DNA from: Effrenium voratum
Lineage: Eukaryota > Sar > Dinophyceae > Suessiales > Symbiodiniaceae
Length of the DNA: 64,000 bases
Direction of reading: 5' to 3'
Assembly (NCBI GenBank): GCA_963377175.1
Contig: CAUJNA010003738.1
Coordinates: 1,346,501-1,410,500, forward strand
The notes beneath the pieces are model-generated. The model had not been told where the DNA came from. It did not search any database and saw only the letters and a program-made list of their open reading frames with translations. Both the position numbers and the translations under genes were made by a program. Below, piece by piece: positions 1 to 12,000 of the stretch; the stretch's first letter is position 1, and the number at the start of each line of letters is the position of its first letter.

Positions 1-1086
1 AGGGAAACGGCTCCAACATGGATGCTATTGGATGGTGCTCGTCAGGAAACCTCCAAAATGGTTGATGTCTGTTGGTGTCCCTTTCGAACCAACCTGGAAG
101 GAACTGACAATACCTCCAACTCGCCAAAAAGAGGCGAGTACAACACGCAAAAACTTGGCCGAGGCGCGAATCCTGGAAGATGTCCTTCACCTCATGGCTT
201 TGTCAAGTGTGCCTCACTGGAAAGACCTCAACTCACTCCGTGTGCTTACAACTAACAGGGCCCTCCCAAGAGTTTCAAGTCCAACTCAAAGGTGAGAAAA
301 GGCCTCCCCACTCCCAGGAAAGGTTGTTGGAACCCTCTTAGAAGAGATCCGTAGAGGGGCGCTGCAAACCTTTCCGGGGGGTGTTCTTGCCTGGGCAAAA
401 ATCATGTGTTTGGGGGGGGGGGGGGGGGAGTTCAACAAAATACAAGGTCGCCTTTTGGCTTCCCTTCAAGCAACAACCGAAAGAGCGACCCCCCCCCCCA
501 ATTTTTTGGGCACTCAAGTGGTGAAAGGGACTTGCCCCTTTGGCAGATGTAGGAAACCCCAACCCAAAAGCGAGGTGCAGTGCCGGCCTCAACGCTTGAT
601 TCCTTTGCAACCTTGCGTGGCGGATTTGCGGATACCAGTCCTTCTGTAGCCCGCCCAATTGCACCAACGCAGGTGAGAAAAGCTGTTAACTGACGTGCCA
701 AATCTACACCAATAGAGGTTGTATGACTGGGAGCCCCTAGCACATTGACATGGTCAGGCGTACGGGCCTTGAAAGAATAGATGGCGTCCTCCGATCGAGT
801 TCCCGGTCAGAAGTAGATGTGTTCACATCCCGCAAACAAATCCAATCTCTCTTCCCCAGCTTCACTTGAACGTAGAAGCATTGTATTGACGTTATGTCGG
901 ACCGCGGATCAATTGATTGATCAACCTGCCACATGCATCAGTTGATTCTCGGTTGAAAACCACCTACCCTCAAAATGCCGGGTTTCCTTTTGGTTTCTCT
1001 TGAGTTCGACCCCCCAATCCTCCCCCCCCCGACCCCCAAACCCCACCCCCAAAAAAAAAGGACTCTCAAAAAAAGAAGAGCCACAC
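1..1086. other. Intergenic or intronic DNA, no supported gene
   Basis: No convincing gene. A run of 20 or more G lies near 410-430 and a C run at 490-500. The minus strand has two short open stretches (about 432-743 and 737-934) that read as possible decayed coding sequence. They lack third-position G/C bias and match no family I recognise, so they are left as unassigned. Confidence 0.4.
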
Positions 1087-1218
1087 CAAATTCGACGAGA
1101 CCGAGTCGCATGCGCTGTGCGGGAGTGGGGGTTGTACTCCTTGCCCACGCGCCCCCCCGTCTTGTCAAACATCTGGTCCTGCACCTTCTCGAGCCGGGTC
1201 TCCTCGGACCAGACATCG
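1087..1218 (-). CDS. Exon-like segment, unknown protein
   Basis: This open minus-strand stretch encodes a charged helical peptide containing VWSEETRLEKVQDQMFD and GRVGKEYNPHS. Nearly all third codon positions are G or C, unlike the surrounding DNA. An AG lies just before the sense start (1219-1220) and a GT just after the end (1085-1086), so an internal exon is the natural reading. I do not recognise the domain. It lies downstream, in the sense direction, of the minus-strand IPT/TIG exons and may belong to the same gene; that link is inferred. Confidence 0.55.
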
Positions 1219-2227
1219 CTCCATGTTCGGACCGATGGTCGAACTCTCTTTCTCGGCTCGCCGGGGCCGAGCAAAATCAAAGGGAAGCCACAGAGAACAG
1301 CAAAGAAGCGAAGGTTCAGGATTAGCCCCACCAACGTGGTTTCTCTAGTGCTACCTTCCATTTCCATTCTTTCCAGGGATCCAAATCTTTCTAGACAACC
1401 TCCGGAAACCCAGGGAAACGGCCGGTGATCGAAAAGAACGATGGTCGGAAAGAATGGGGAACAACCCTCGGATCAAATCTTGTCAGACCTCCGTTTTGAC
1501 CATTGGACCATTGGTCAAGATAGATCTGACTGTCACGCGAAAGGGCTTCCCTTCACACGTGAGGGCGCCCAACGCCCCATGTCCCACAACGATGCCCTTC
1601 TTGGCTGAACCAAAACCCAACGTACCAGGCCCTTCTCCCTTTGGTTGAACATGAAGGCACCTCTATCAATGGTGCCCATGGCACCTCTGCGACCTCCATG
1701 CCCCGAGCCTCTGCTTCGGCAACATTTGACGCATGAGACGTGATGGTCAAAGGGTCAAGGGAATCAATCAACTTCCAGAGTTACCATTCTCTTCTTCAAG
1801 GCTTGGCATGTCCGCACACAAACTTTCGAGGAGCTACCCCAGCGTTGTGGTGGGAGGTCATCCTTTTTCTGTGCTACCAAAGTGGGTCAGTCCCACCATG
1901 GTCTACCGCGGCTGAAATCAAATCCGCCGCTCAAACACCCACGCCACCCACAAACCCCACTTGTCCCACAAATACCACCAAACACACGCACACAGTGTTG
2001 TTCTCTTATGATCATGACGCAGCATGTTTCTGGTACCTCGCAAACCCATTCAAATTAGCATAGCCCAAAAAAACGCGGAACAATGACCCACAAACATCTA
2101 TTTATTCTTTTTCACCCCACAACCCTCCCCCCCCCCTACCCACCCCCCCACCCCACCTCCCCCACACACACACACACGCACACCCCCCAGCCCAGGCCCC
2201 CCAAAACCCCCCCCAGCCCCCCGTCGC

Positions 2228-2336
2228 CTGCACCAGGCGCTGCTCATCGCTCCACTGGCCGCTGAACTCCGAGTGCACGTCTCGGAAGGTTTGGGCCATC
2301 TGCTGGAGGCAGATGTTCCAATTGTTCTCGCCTCGA
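2228..2336 (-). CDS. Exon-like segment, unknown protein
   Basis: The minus strand reads NNWNICLQQMAQTFRDVH followed by a Trp/Glu-rich stretch, with strongly G/C-biased third positions. It starts after an AG (2337-2338). It ends with sense CAG followed by GCGACG, a good GC-type donor such as dinoflagellate genes use alongside GT. The function is unknown. The GC-AG assignment is inferred from position only. Confidence 0.5.
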
Positions 2337-2860
2337 CTTCCGAGTGACCGAGGTGGTTGGAAGCAACTTTGGTTTGGCTTGGAGCCGTACGAAGTCACCG
2401 GAAGGTTTCACCGGAAGCGCTTGGCTTGGTGGTTGGAGGCATCTTGTGTGGCCAAACCTCCTGTGGGGTGCGGCCACTCGGAAGTCACCGAAGTCCCCTG
2501 TAAAGGCGCCGGTCGGAAGGCCCTGGTTTGGTTAACGGATTGGAGTGGTGGGATTTGAACGCCTTGGCCGTACAGGGAACCGTCCCCGCAAGCGTTTGGC
2601 TTGGTGGTTTGGTTTGGCGTCTGATCGGAGGTCACCTTACCCCGGTAGCTGGGAAGGCCGTACGAAGTCACCGAGGTCCAGTCGGAAGCACCGGTCGGAA
2701 GCATCGGCTATTTGGTTTGGATTGGAGTGCTGGGATTTGAAGGCCCTGGTCACCGGAAGCGTTCGGTTTGGTGGTTTGGCTTGGTGGTTTGCCTGATCGG
2801 AGGTCGTCACCTTGCCCAGGTAAGTGGGAACTGCGGTCAAACCTCCTGTGGGGTGAGCTG
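2320..2860. repeat. Degenerate tandem array, about 170-180 bp unit
   Basis: Three spaced copies of a GGAAGCG-TTGGCTTGGTGGTT-like segment occur near 2414, 2589 and 2757. A GGATTGGAGTG-TGGGATTTGAA segment repeats near 2536 and 2718, and an ACCTCCTGTGGGGTG segment near 2457 and 2839. The spacing indicates diverged tandem copies. The reverse complement of the TGGGATTTGAA segment resembles a tRNA T-arm (B box), so a SINE-like origin is possible but unproven. Confidence 0.6.
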
Positions 2861-2999
2861 GAACGTTGGTCTTATGTGAGGACCTACCACCCAAAAGTTG
2901 TGGTGTCCCTTTGATTTTCCCTCCAAGCAACGCAACAAATGACACCCTTGAAAAAACAACTTCCAGCTGTCATGTGTAGTGCAAAACTCCTGAGCCATA

Positions 3000-3790
3000 T
3001 CTTCCAGTGCAATGGTAGACACAAAATTGGACCCCGAGCACCCCGGCCCTTGTGATACGTGTCATATCATACGTCACTTTGAAGAGCATACCTGTAGGGT
3101 ATCACACAAAGTGGCAACCCCAATGCAACATCTTTCCACCATTTGGAACTTCTGGCAAAGCAACGGGCATTCGACCACCGAAAGGGAGGGACAAGCTCCG
3201 CAATGAATCATAGAGAAAGCTGGATCACCACGTAGTCCTGAATAGGTCATATTGTTCGTTGCACATCAGATGTCTGCATTAGAAAAGGCCTCAATAGCAG
3301 TGGCCAAAATGTGGCTACCTGAGCAAAGCGAAGGCAGGTGGCTGCCGGCATCTGCGGATTCGCTATGAACACAGCAGTTTCCTGTAGAGGACATGGGAGA
3401 CTTGGGCCCAGTGCCTGTTGTTTTTGTGTCATCCAAGTCGCACCCAAAGCAGAGCAACCAAAAATAGCGGCAACAGTGACGATCCACATACCCTCTACTC
3501 CAAATATAGCAGCGAGTTAGTGGAAGTGAAAACTGCTGGCGTTCAGGTGAGCCCCTGTCTATCTACTTGGAAGGACATGGGCAGTCACTAGAATCAGACT
3601 GATCAAATGCCGGACATGTCAGAACTACAAGTGTAGTATAGATCTCATTGCCCCTTACCAATGACTTCGTCCCCCTGTCAAATATCACGAATTGCGTATC
3701 CTGTTTTTCCTCAATGAATTTGAGGGGCTCGGGTGCAAGTGGATCCAACGGCAGGTCTCATCTGAAAAGTTCTGTCTGACACATGATGAC
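3000..3790 (-). other. Possible decayed coding region
   Basis: Two minus-strand open stretches (about 3247-3489 and 3563-3748) encode natural-looking peptides, one with a hydrophobic N-terminal segment (WIVTVAAIFGCSALGA). Unlike the exon islands they have little G/C bias at third positions. They may be remnants of an old transposon gene. No family was recognised. Confidence 0.25.
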
Positions 3791-4197
3791 AATATCCAAC
3801 CCGTTCCCTCAGGCATATGCTTTGCCTTCTTTCTTTGTTTTTGGGGGGGGGGGGGGGTTTGGGGGGGGGGGCAACCTGGCGTTTGTTGGGAATCTGGCTG
3901 GCTTCCCACATCCTCCCCACACATCCTCCCCAGACGAAAGGGGGGGCAAGTTGTCATTTCATGCCTGTCCGCCTCGGATGCTTGCGAAAGCAACCCAACC
4001 ATGGCCGAAAAAGGTCGCAAGCGCGAGCATCGGCCCAAAGATGGCCAAAGTCACAGCGTCTCAGATGCGAATCGTGCGTGCCTCATTCTAAACCCACGAA
4101 AAGGCCTCAAAACCGCAGGGCCGCTGTTCGATGAAGAAACCCCATGTCTATGTGTCATTCCAACTTTGACCAAAAAAAGGCCAAGGCACCCACATAC

Positions 4198-4290
4198 CAG
4201 TAGGAGATGATGGGCGCCGCCGTGTCGCCAGCTTCGGGCTGCATCACGCCGCCCCGCCCTTGTGGAAGCGGCACGCGAATCGCGCGCCGC
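4198..4290 (-). CDS. Exon, third part of an IPT/TIG domain
   Basis: The minus strand reads RVPLPQGRGG, then a Gly/Asp/Ala stretch, then APIISYW. In IPT/TIG domains of the fibrocystin type the C-terminal strands typically read like PPG-G followed by a hydrophobic SY ending, so this fits the end of the domain begun at 6186-6236 and 5590-5636. The sense end is followed by GTATGTGG, a canonical donor (GT at 4196-4197). The sense start is not fixed; several AG dinucleotides lie just beyond 4290. The gene probably encodes an extracellular or membrane-anchored protein; that role is inferred from the domain type. Confidence 0.55.
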
Positions 4291-5589
4291 TTCGGCCAGG
4301 CGGCTTCGGCAAGGCGTCTCTTCGTGAGGCGCGCTGAGAGCCACGAACGGCAGGCAGCCAATCAAGGGGCCAAGGGAGATGCATTTGTGCAGGTGCGCTT
4401 TCTTAAGAGGGGAAACTGAAGGAAACCGGGCCGTTCATTCCTTGTTAATCACAGTGCAATTGGGCTCCAAGGCGTTCACGCTCACGTAGGGAGAATACCA
4501 ACTGTCTCCCCTCCCTCAGCGGGTCTGAACCCCACCGAAAATCCCTCTTGTGAATAGCAATTGTTTTGCATACTCAATAGGTACAGTTACCTAATATCTG
4601 GAGATCCTGGAAAAGGGTGGGCCACAATTGGGGTGTCTATGTGCCAATCTAGGGGTTGATTCCCCCTTCATTTTAACCATCGACCTTTCCTAAACCAACC
4701 GTTTCCGCTGGGTTTTCGAGGTTTTCTAGAAAGAAAACTTCCCCAGAAAGAATGGACATGGAGGGTAGCCTTTAGAACCAAGTGATTGTCACTCACCCCA
4801 ACGGTTTGGTCAACTTGGCCAAAGCCTTGCGACGCTCGCCATCCAAAGAACCCAAAGGGCCCCGGCAGAGTCGTTCAGATCCGCCGCCTAGCGAATCGGA
4901 CCGTGCGGGTGTGGGTGAACGAGGCTACGGCGAAAAAAGACTCCGGTCGTAGCTCTGGAAAAGGGGGCCGAAGGTGATTCACCACTTTGGAACTTGGTGT
5001 TTTTTTGCCCGCAGGAATCGGACCCCCAATGCTCCACCTCGGACGAAAATCAACGAAACTCGATGATAACTTCTCGAAAAACTTTATGCAACACCTCAGC
5101 ATGATAGTAGAGACCTTTAGCTTTACGAGGAATAGTCTCATGGTGTCTGCTTCTACTTCAACATGCCATAATTTGCAAAAGATGATAAGGTGGAGCGTCC
5201 CGAGCTTCCGGTGAACTTTCCCAATGCAAAAGGAGGTCGCCAATATTTGACACACTCATGTCTCAATGAGGATCTTGACCAGCATGACACACGAAGATCG
5301 CCAACTGGGACACCAAAGTGGGATTCCCATCGTTTTGATTATTGACCACAAATTGTACGCAAGTGGGAGGGTTCTACAAGTGCAGACCATGGATCCATGT
5401 TTTGGTTGTTTGACCAGAAACCGACAACTAAAACACAAATAGTCTGGACATGCCACAAACAAATGAAAAACCTGAAATATGGGCTTCTCCAGGAAAGGAC
5501 CTACATCATGGCTTTAGCTCGTTTTACCCCCGAATCGGTGCGCGCGAAACCCAACAAATCGGCAGCTTGCCATGCATGACCGGGTCTCC

Positions 5590-5636
5590 GCACCGCCCAT
5601 GCCGAGCCAAAGTTCTCTCCGGAGATGGTCACAAGC
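5590..5636 (-). CDS. Exon, second part of an IPT/TIG domain
   Basis: Sense sequence begins after an AG (5637-5638) and reads LVTISGENFGSAWAV. This is the classic central IPT/TIG strand pair, L-T-I-x-G-x-N-F-G. Joined to the exon at 6186-6236 the frame is kept and the seam reads ARGGT-LVTISGENFG, a near-textbook match. The sense end is uncertain: a GC and two GT donors are possible between 5585 and 5615. Confidence 0.65.
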
Positions 5637-5873
5637 CTCGGCTCTCGCGCGCAAAGGAATCTCTCCAGAGCAGGGCGCCGTTCTTTTTATGACCCAAAAG
5701 GCAATCCAACTGGAGGCCCAAAAAAGAAAACCCACAGCCAAGGGACCTGGAAAGGACCATCCCCCATCCCCCAATCTCAAATGGAGTCACCGAAAAGGTC
5801 AGCAGCTTCCTTTCAGCTTCCCGGGAGTCTCTTTGAGAAACCGGACCTGTCCCTGAGACTGGTGACATGTTGA

Positions 5874-5893
5874 GATATATATATATATATATT
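5874..5893. repeat. (TA)n microsatellite
   Basis: An alternating AT tract of about 18 bp. Confidence 0.9.
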
Positions 5894-6185
5894 GAGATTC
5901 TTGTCCATATCATATATGGGTGTATGTTTCTTTGAGGCGCTTTTTGATGTGGATTGTAAAGGGCATCCGAAGGGGACAACCACAAATCTATGCCAAGGCC
6001 CCAGCATCACACATGAGTCATAATCAAAACCCATTACTAAAATGGTCTACCCAGAACCATGTAAAGAATGATGAAGGCGGGTATCCGCAGCTATTTATGG
6101 TTGGGATTGTCCCTTACTAACCTTCATCATTTTGATTGTGGCACACATGGACTCCACCAGCAGCTTGCTTTCCGGGCTTCCCAGC

Positions 6186-6236
6186 GTGCCGCCGCGCGCG
6201 GTGCCGTTGCTCGGTGAGATGCCAGTCACGGTGGGC
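6186..6236 (-). CDS. Exon, first part of an IPT/TIG domain
   Basis: The minus strand encodes PTVTGISPSNGTARGG, the N-terminal signature of an IPT/TIG domain (P-x-V-x-x-I-x-P-x-x-G-x-x-x-G-G-T). An AG precedes it (6237-6238). The sense end, ...GGCGGCAC, is followed by GCTGGG, a GC-type donor, and joining to 5636 preserves frame and motif. The bases GCT occur at both intron ends, so the exact junction is ambiguous by up to three bases. Third positions are mostly G/C. The next candidate upstream exon is at 7436-7608. Confidence 0.7.
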
Positions 6237-6562
6237 CTAGCCAAAACTTCGCCAGGACACGAGTAGGTGGGGGGTTCTCCAAAACGTGGACCTCCTTTTA
6301 ATATGGTTTCAAGGGGGAGCCAAAAGGAAACAGTGGCCCCCCGTTTGCCGGTTTGCATGGCCTGAACTGCAACTGCAGATTTCAACTGCTTCACATGTTG
6401 TGTCAAAGAAAGATGTGGTCTTTCAGAACAACTTTTGGGGTTTGGGGTTTTACCAGGCTCAGGCTGTTTCAACTGGGTGGGTTGTAACTAGGGCTTGGGG
6501 TGTTCGGGTTTCGATAATTTCACCTTTCAGCAAGCAACGCCGGCATTGGCCTCTCTCTTCCA

Positions 6563-6684
6563 CAGGGATCCTTACATTATACACCTGAACATTGCCTTGT
6601 AAACGGTGGTTTCCCTTTAATTTTGGTGGAGAAAGCCATCTTTCAACTGGGCAAAATGTATCTTTCAAGGAGCCCTGCTACATT
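6563..6684. repeat. Dispersed repeat family C, copy 1
   Basis: About 120 bp, beginning CAGGGATCC, containing ACACCTGAACATTGC and ending AAGGAGCCCTGC. It is related to the copies at 32362-32570 and 62599-62720, all in the same orientation. Confidence 0.8.
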
Positions 6685-7435
6685 TTCGGGCTTGCTGGCG
6701 GCCCAAACCAATCACTTCCTCTTCAGCTGGCGAGCCGCTTGCAGGGGAGTTTTGCGGTCTTTTGCTGGATTGGCGTTACTTGCCATTAGATGGCCTTACA
6801 GGGAACGCTTCGTTCGTTTGAAGCGGCCGTGGGGTTCCCAGCCGCCCCAAACCCAGGGGACCGAAAAAAACGCCCACCGAGCCACTTTGACCCATGCTTT
6901 CGGGCGCCTTCCGGAAAGGCGCGGGCGTAGGGGAAGCAGCGTAGGACACCCCACGGGAACCGCTGGTGCGGGTTGTGCGGGTTGTGCCCCGCGGATTTTT
7001 TTCAGGCTCTGAGTTTTCTCTATGCCGCAGAGCTTGTATCAACAGAATCTCAAGATGTAGGTTCGGTATGGTTCGGTTGGCAAGCCCCCAGGCTCCGCCA
7101 TGCCGCTTCCGGACCCTGAAGAAGAAACAACATCCTGAGCTTTAGAAACCCAAAAGCAGCCTGTAAACATCATTGCTCGCTCCAGAGGCCCCAGATATTG
7201 CAAGGAACACATTTACCATGGTGTTGTGGTTGAGTGTTGTTTGGTTCAACTTCCGTCACACTAGCATGGCACCTGAAAGGGGGTCAGTCCAACACACACT
7301 TGCCAGCAAAAGAGGCATGTTCTTGAAGAGGGGGAGCCGGCAAAAAGAGGCATGTTTTTGAAGTGGGTTCAGCAACCTAAGTCTTAGTTCAGCAAGCAAA
7401 GTGGGTTCAGCAACCCAAGTGGGTTCAGCGGACAC

Positions 7436-7608
7436 CCGCCAACGTTGGGGCATCCCTCACTCCCACCGCCGGCTGCATCCGTGGGCTCCCCCACGTCTTT
7501 GCCAGCGAGAACGTCACCGTGGCATTCTCCGAGCTGCTGGTGACCCACCTCGGCCGATTTGTGCGTGCCACCGCGGAAGGAAAACGAGCGGCGGCCCCTT
7601 GGATGTCC
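7436..7608 (-). CDS. Exon-like segment, unknown protein
   Basis: This minus-strand segment of about 57 codons is rich in beta-type residues (SSENATVTFSLAKTWGSP is visible). An AG (7609-7610) precedes it and GT (7434-7435) follows it. Third positions are about three quarters G/C. The plus strand is also open here, with equal bias (containing FSELLVTHLGRFVRATA), so the strand choice rests on the splice sites and the neighbouring minus-strand exons. Confidence 0.4.
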
Positions 7609-7699
7609 CTTTTAAACAAGCCCGAAAAGGAGTCATTGCCCTGAAAAAGGACAAACCCTATGTGTACCTTGGGAGAAAGGGATGGACTCCACTAACAAA

Positions 7700-9130
7700 T
7701 AAAGCCTGAACCAAGCTGAAACTAGTGGAATCCATCTATGTTAAACCAATCAGACCTAAAAAAAGCAATCCATGTGTGCAACTCCTCCAATCGTTTATTT
7801 GTTTAACCCCCCCTGTTGTTGTTGTTTTTTGTTGTTGTTTTTTTTGGGGGGGGTTGGGGGGGGGGGGGCGAGGGCTGGGCTTTCAAGGCAAGCCAACGGG
7901 GGTGGGGGGTGCAGTTGGGGGGGGGGCTGGGTTTTGAAGGGAAGCCAACAGAAGACACAATTTGTTGGGGGCATGCCGAGATGTATTTGTGTTTTTTGTG
8001 TCCTGTGGCTTGTATGGGGGCCCTGTTTTGGGGCTTCCAATCCAAAAGGTGACGCAGGGCAGCCTAAAAAGTCGCAGCCCCCCACATCCAGCTCGTTCCG
8101 AGGCGCGGAGTGAAGGCCTGGGAGTACTCCTGCAGCGGATGCAGTCCTCCCCGCCACACCTCACGGGTGAGGGGACGGGCGGGTTCGGCCGTGCGCGTTC
8201 CGAACGCCCGTATTTTTGGTCAGAGCCGTCCCCGTCCCCAGGCGACACCAAGAGAAAAACGGCAGGTTTAATGAGTTCTAGGTTCCATGTGCATGCTTGG
8301 TGTAACGCGGAAACCGCGTATCAGCCACAGTTCCATGACCGGATCTAAATATCGCCTTGGGCCAACTGCAGCTTTTGGCGCCCACACCATGATGGTCGCA
8401 AAGCTGTCTTTGAACCATAAAGGCTTCTTTGAGACTTACTAGAATCCGGCTTGCATGGCCAATATGTGCAGGGTGCTGGGCACTTTTGAGTGTCTTGTTT
8501 TGGGTCGATATTTCTTTCGGGCTTGTTTGAAAATAGGGACGCCATTCCTAGGCGAACCAGCTTCCGAATCCCAACATGACAACTTCAAACTGGTTCGCCT
8601 CCTTGGGATGGAGTCAAAGAATGACTGGCGCCTTGAGTCTGGCTTCCATGGGTCAGAAGCCAGTTGGAAGTCTTGAAATGGTAGTCAACCTGATGACAGC
8701 TTCCAATCCTTGTCCAGCCGGGTTCCATTCCCGCATATATATTATATATATGATTCCACGGTCAATATTCATGCAACTCTAGAAAGTGTGCCCAATGTCG
8801 CCCCCCTTAGCTACAGTAGGCACCCTTCCATTTAGTCAACCTTCAACTCTAAACCCAGGCTTTTTGTCCATCACCATCAGTTTAGACAAGGGCAAAGATG
8901 TACATGTAAGATGGGACAAAACGTTGACCCAGTCCAAGGTGACATGCAGTTGGAATTCCGTCCCACAACCTCCAGCCAGCCCCCCCCAACAAAGAAGTCA
9001 CATGCTCCTTGCTCCCGAAGGAGAGAGCCAAACAAGCTGTTTTGACATGTCTGTGGCCTTCCCCCCAGATTCCTTGAACCGAACCTTGATTCTTTCGACC
9101 TCAAATTATTTGAGCTTCTGTGGGGAACAA
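7700..9130. other. Repeat-rich stretch, no firm gene
   Basis: Contains T/G homopolymer tracts (7830-7870, 7900-7930), a short TA tract near 8740 and one GC-rich island (8085-8240). That island is open on the minus strand, reading LQEYSQAFTPRLGTSWMWG, and could be an exon, but no clear splice sites frame it. Confidence 0.35.
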
Positions 9131-9133
9131 GTT

Positions 9134-9280
9134 GCTCAGTGCCATGCCAAAATCCACCACAATTCCACCCAAAATCGGCCCATCTCGCTGCATGCGCTGG
9201 ATGTCACTTGGAGCGATTTCGGGCATCCCCGCAGTTCGCCCCAGCTCCATGTGCAGCCCGGGACCAGAAGTGGTGCGCAC
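9134..9280 (-). CDS. Exon-like segment, unknown protein
   Basis: Sense sequence starts directly after CCCGAG (AG at 9281-9282) and reads VRTTSGPGLHMELGRTAG, then a segment with DIQRMQRDGPILGGIVVDFG. Third-position G/C is high and the reading frame continues to about 9134, where GC donors are possible. It matches no family I can name. It is probably another exon of the minus-strand gene, given strand and spacing. Confidence 0.5.
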
Positions 9281-10328
9281 CTCGGGCAAACCAACCCCAG
9301 GCAAAGATGTCCTGGTTTCGGGTGGTGTTTGGTGGGTTTTGGGCTTGGTTTTTGGTGGGCTAGTGATTTGGGTGATTTCGGGTGGTTTTTGGTGGTTTGG
9401 CAGGGCTTCAAGAGGAATTGGTGGCTTGCGGGTCGTTGGTTGGGTTGACTCGCAAGGGGTGAAGGCAAAGTGTGCGGGCTGTGACCCGAAACCAGTTCTG
9501 ATTCAGGAACCCCCGAAAACCTGACGTGCGGAACTTGCCAAGTTAGGAACCATGTTTGTTGGTCGACGTAAAAGGAACCCGGACAAACAGATCCCAGCAA
9601 AGCCAGGGAACCTTATTCATGGGGACAAATGTCGAACCCCCACCCCCACCCGATAGTCCCAATAACAAGCAAGGTCTGGAGGTGCCACTGAAATAGGACA
9701 TGTATTTGCAAGTTATCGCCATGCATCTGTAAAATAACAAGGGGAAAACAAAGACTAAATCTTGAGAAAGCTTTGTGCGCTCCTTGATTCTTGAGCCCAT
9801 CTAGCAAGCCCCCGACTCCGTTTTGTGGGACGCCCCAAACACACCAACCTCGAAACACCCCAACCCTTGAAGATTGAAATAGACCAAACCTGGGATCGCC
9901 GAGTTTGGTAGGCGCTAGGGGCAACTTATGGCCATGTCAAAGTGGGAGGGGGTGACCCCAAAATGGGTGGGGTTCTCACTTGGTTTCCCTTTGAACCAAG
10001 CAGAACCAATGGCTTACCGGGCACCTTGGTGCTTGGGCACCTCCATTTTGATCCTTCCGCGGCGAAGGAGCAATTCCAGAACGGTCACACAGGATACACA
10101 CAGTGATGAACGAAATGGAACTGGACAAAGACCCGGTTGCGCTCGTTCAGAGGGGCACATACATTCCTCGTTTGCTCCCAATGGGTCACTCTGGACCTTT
10201 GACAGCTGAGGTGGACAAAAACCGTTTGCCATGTTGCCCGTTTGAGCCTCTGGACCTTTGACAACTGAGGTGGGAGAAAAAAAACACATTACCGTTGGAA
10301 GCTTAAACCGTTCCTGTAAGAAAAAAGG

Positions 10329-10444
10329 CTCAGGTGATATCCCCAACAGTATGCGGTGCTTTCTTAGTGCTCGCAGAACCTCATGGAACCCTCGTGGAAC
10401 CCTGGTGGAACCCTCGTGGAACCTTACCTCAGGGCCGCCCCGGA
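10329..10444 (+). repeat. Dispersed repeat with GGAACCCT tandem core, copy 1
   Basis: Starts CTCAGGTGATATCCCCAAC, continues through several GTGGAACCCT units and ends CCTCAGGGCCGCCCCGGA. The copy at 56571-56727 is its inverse, with extra GGAACCCT units. The flanking parts match almost base for base. Confidence 0.85.
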
Positions 10445-10560
10445 CCACCCCAGAGCCTATCTGGGCTGAGACCCCAAAGCTTTCAGCTGTTGAGGAAAAA
10501 ACACTTGAGCCCCCCATTTTTTCCCCGGTTCAGCCTTCAGTGGGGTAACGTCGTTGAAAC

Positions 10561-10653
10561 CCCGGGGCCCCGCGCGTTGCGCACCGCCACTTGGCAGGTT
10601 TCGGAAGGCGCCACCATCTGGCCGATGACCTGCCGGTTCTTTTGCTCGGAGGT
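10561..10653 (-). CDS. Exon-like segment, exactly 31 codons
   Basis: Sense sequence follows TTCCAG (AG at 10654-10655) and is followed by GTTTCA (GT at 10559-10560), giving 93 bases, a phase-0 exon. It encodes TSEQKNRQVIGQMVAPSE, then CQVAVRNARGPG. The C-terminal half resembles a beta-strand ending of IPT or fibronectin-type domains, but that is weak. Third positions are mostly G/C. Confidence 0.55.
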
Positions 10654-10684
10654 CTGGAACTCCGGGCATGCCCCCGGAGTTTGA

Positions 10685-10775
10685 GGGTTTTATGGGGGTG
10701 TTAAGGGTGTTTGGGGGGTGTTAAGGGGGGTGTTGAGGGGTGTGTTTAGGGGGGTGTTTATGTGTTAAGGGGGTG
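10685..10775. repeat. GTTAAGGGGG-type minisatellite
   Basis: Irregular repeats of G3-5TGTTAAGGGTGTTT on the plus strand. Confidence 0.8.
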
Positions 10776-11880
10776 CAAGCGGTAGAAGGGAGAAACATGG
10801 GTGTGGAATTTGTGGGCCAACCTGAAGGACACCTTTTGGCCATTTGGGGGGATGTGGAGGAACATCTGTCTTCTTACGTTGATTTCTTCAAATCGGGTGT
10901 CTCTTTTTGAGGCTACCATTTTGGGGAAGACAAGTGGAACACGAGTTTCTACACAACCACATGAAACCTGACCAAAGGTTCTGGGAGAACCAAGCTCAAG
11001 GAGCACGAGGGGATACATGTGAGTGGCATACCCAAAACCTATGGTGAGGAATCACAAGAGTCTCTTTCATCTATATCCATGGTTGGGAACAGCACCCCGC
11101 GAACATAAGAACTGGATGATCTGAGCCGCAATCAAAACTTGAAAAAAAAAAGCACACAGAACGCGTCTTGCTGCCTCCTTTTCTTGTTGGGGACGTCGCC
11201 TTTTCTCACTACAACCGGTTTTGGCTTTGGCTCGAGTACAACACGATTTTTCGTCCCCCCTTGCTTGATGGCTTCAAAATAAAACACACGAGTCCAGTGA
11301 ACCACCCCTTCAAAGAGTTTTAGCATTTCCGGAAAACACACACACACATTTCTTTTTGGCTGAAACACCCACTAGGTCACTGTCAAATTAGCCCGAATGG
11401 GGGCACTTAATAACATGTTTCGTGAGTCCCCTGGAAAAATCCGAGCTCATCTTCCCAAATGGACCACAAACAAAGGAAGTTTGAACCAAACTTCACACGA
11501 AACTAGGGAACCCTCCAAGTGGTTGGTTTCCTCTTGCTCTCCCTTTTAAAAAATCAGGTCGGGTTCCTCAAAAAACAGCCACACGCCATGTGTTTTCTCT
11601 GGTCTTACAGAAAGCGCGGGATACAACAACAAAAAACGCACGCCGTGCGCTTGGTTTCTCCGGTACGGTTTTGAAGCGCTCTCCGGGGGATCCACACGAC
11701 CGATCCGATCGCCTGCATCTCGGTGAGTTGGCAATTCCCCGTGGGGGAACTGAAGCGCACGAAGCGGCCCACCACCGCAGGGCTGAGCCTTGGAGGCGAA
11801 CTCGGAGTTCGCGCGCGCGGAGTTCGCCCGCGGCGTGTTGAGGGATGTGCCCCCCTGCAGTGCGTGCGTGCGTGCGTGTT
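10776..11880. other. No supported gene
   Basis: Nothing convincing up to about 11,680. The GC-rich patch 11,690-11,830 is open in several frames on both strands and contains repeated GGAACTC/GAGTTCGC words; no frame stands out. Confidence 0.3.
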
Positions 11881-11893
11881 TTCTTTTCAACAT

Positions 11894-11992
11894 GTTCTTT
11901 CTTCTTCTTCTTCTTCTTCTTCTTCTTCTTGTTTTTTTTTTTTTTTTTTGTTTTTTTTTTTTTTTTTTTTTTTTTGGGGGGGGGGGGGGGGG
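11894..11992. repeat. (TTC)n, then poly-T and poly-G
   Basis: TTC repeats run directly into long T and G homopolymers. Confidence 0.95.
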
Positions 11993-12000
11993 AATTTTGG

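Noticed and set aside
2536..2563. tRNA gene on the minus strand (GTTCAAATCCCACC)
   Set aside because: Only a T-arm-like word is present; no acceptor, D or anticodon arms fold around it.
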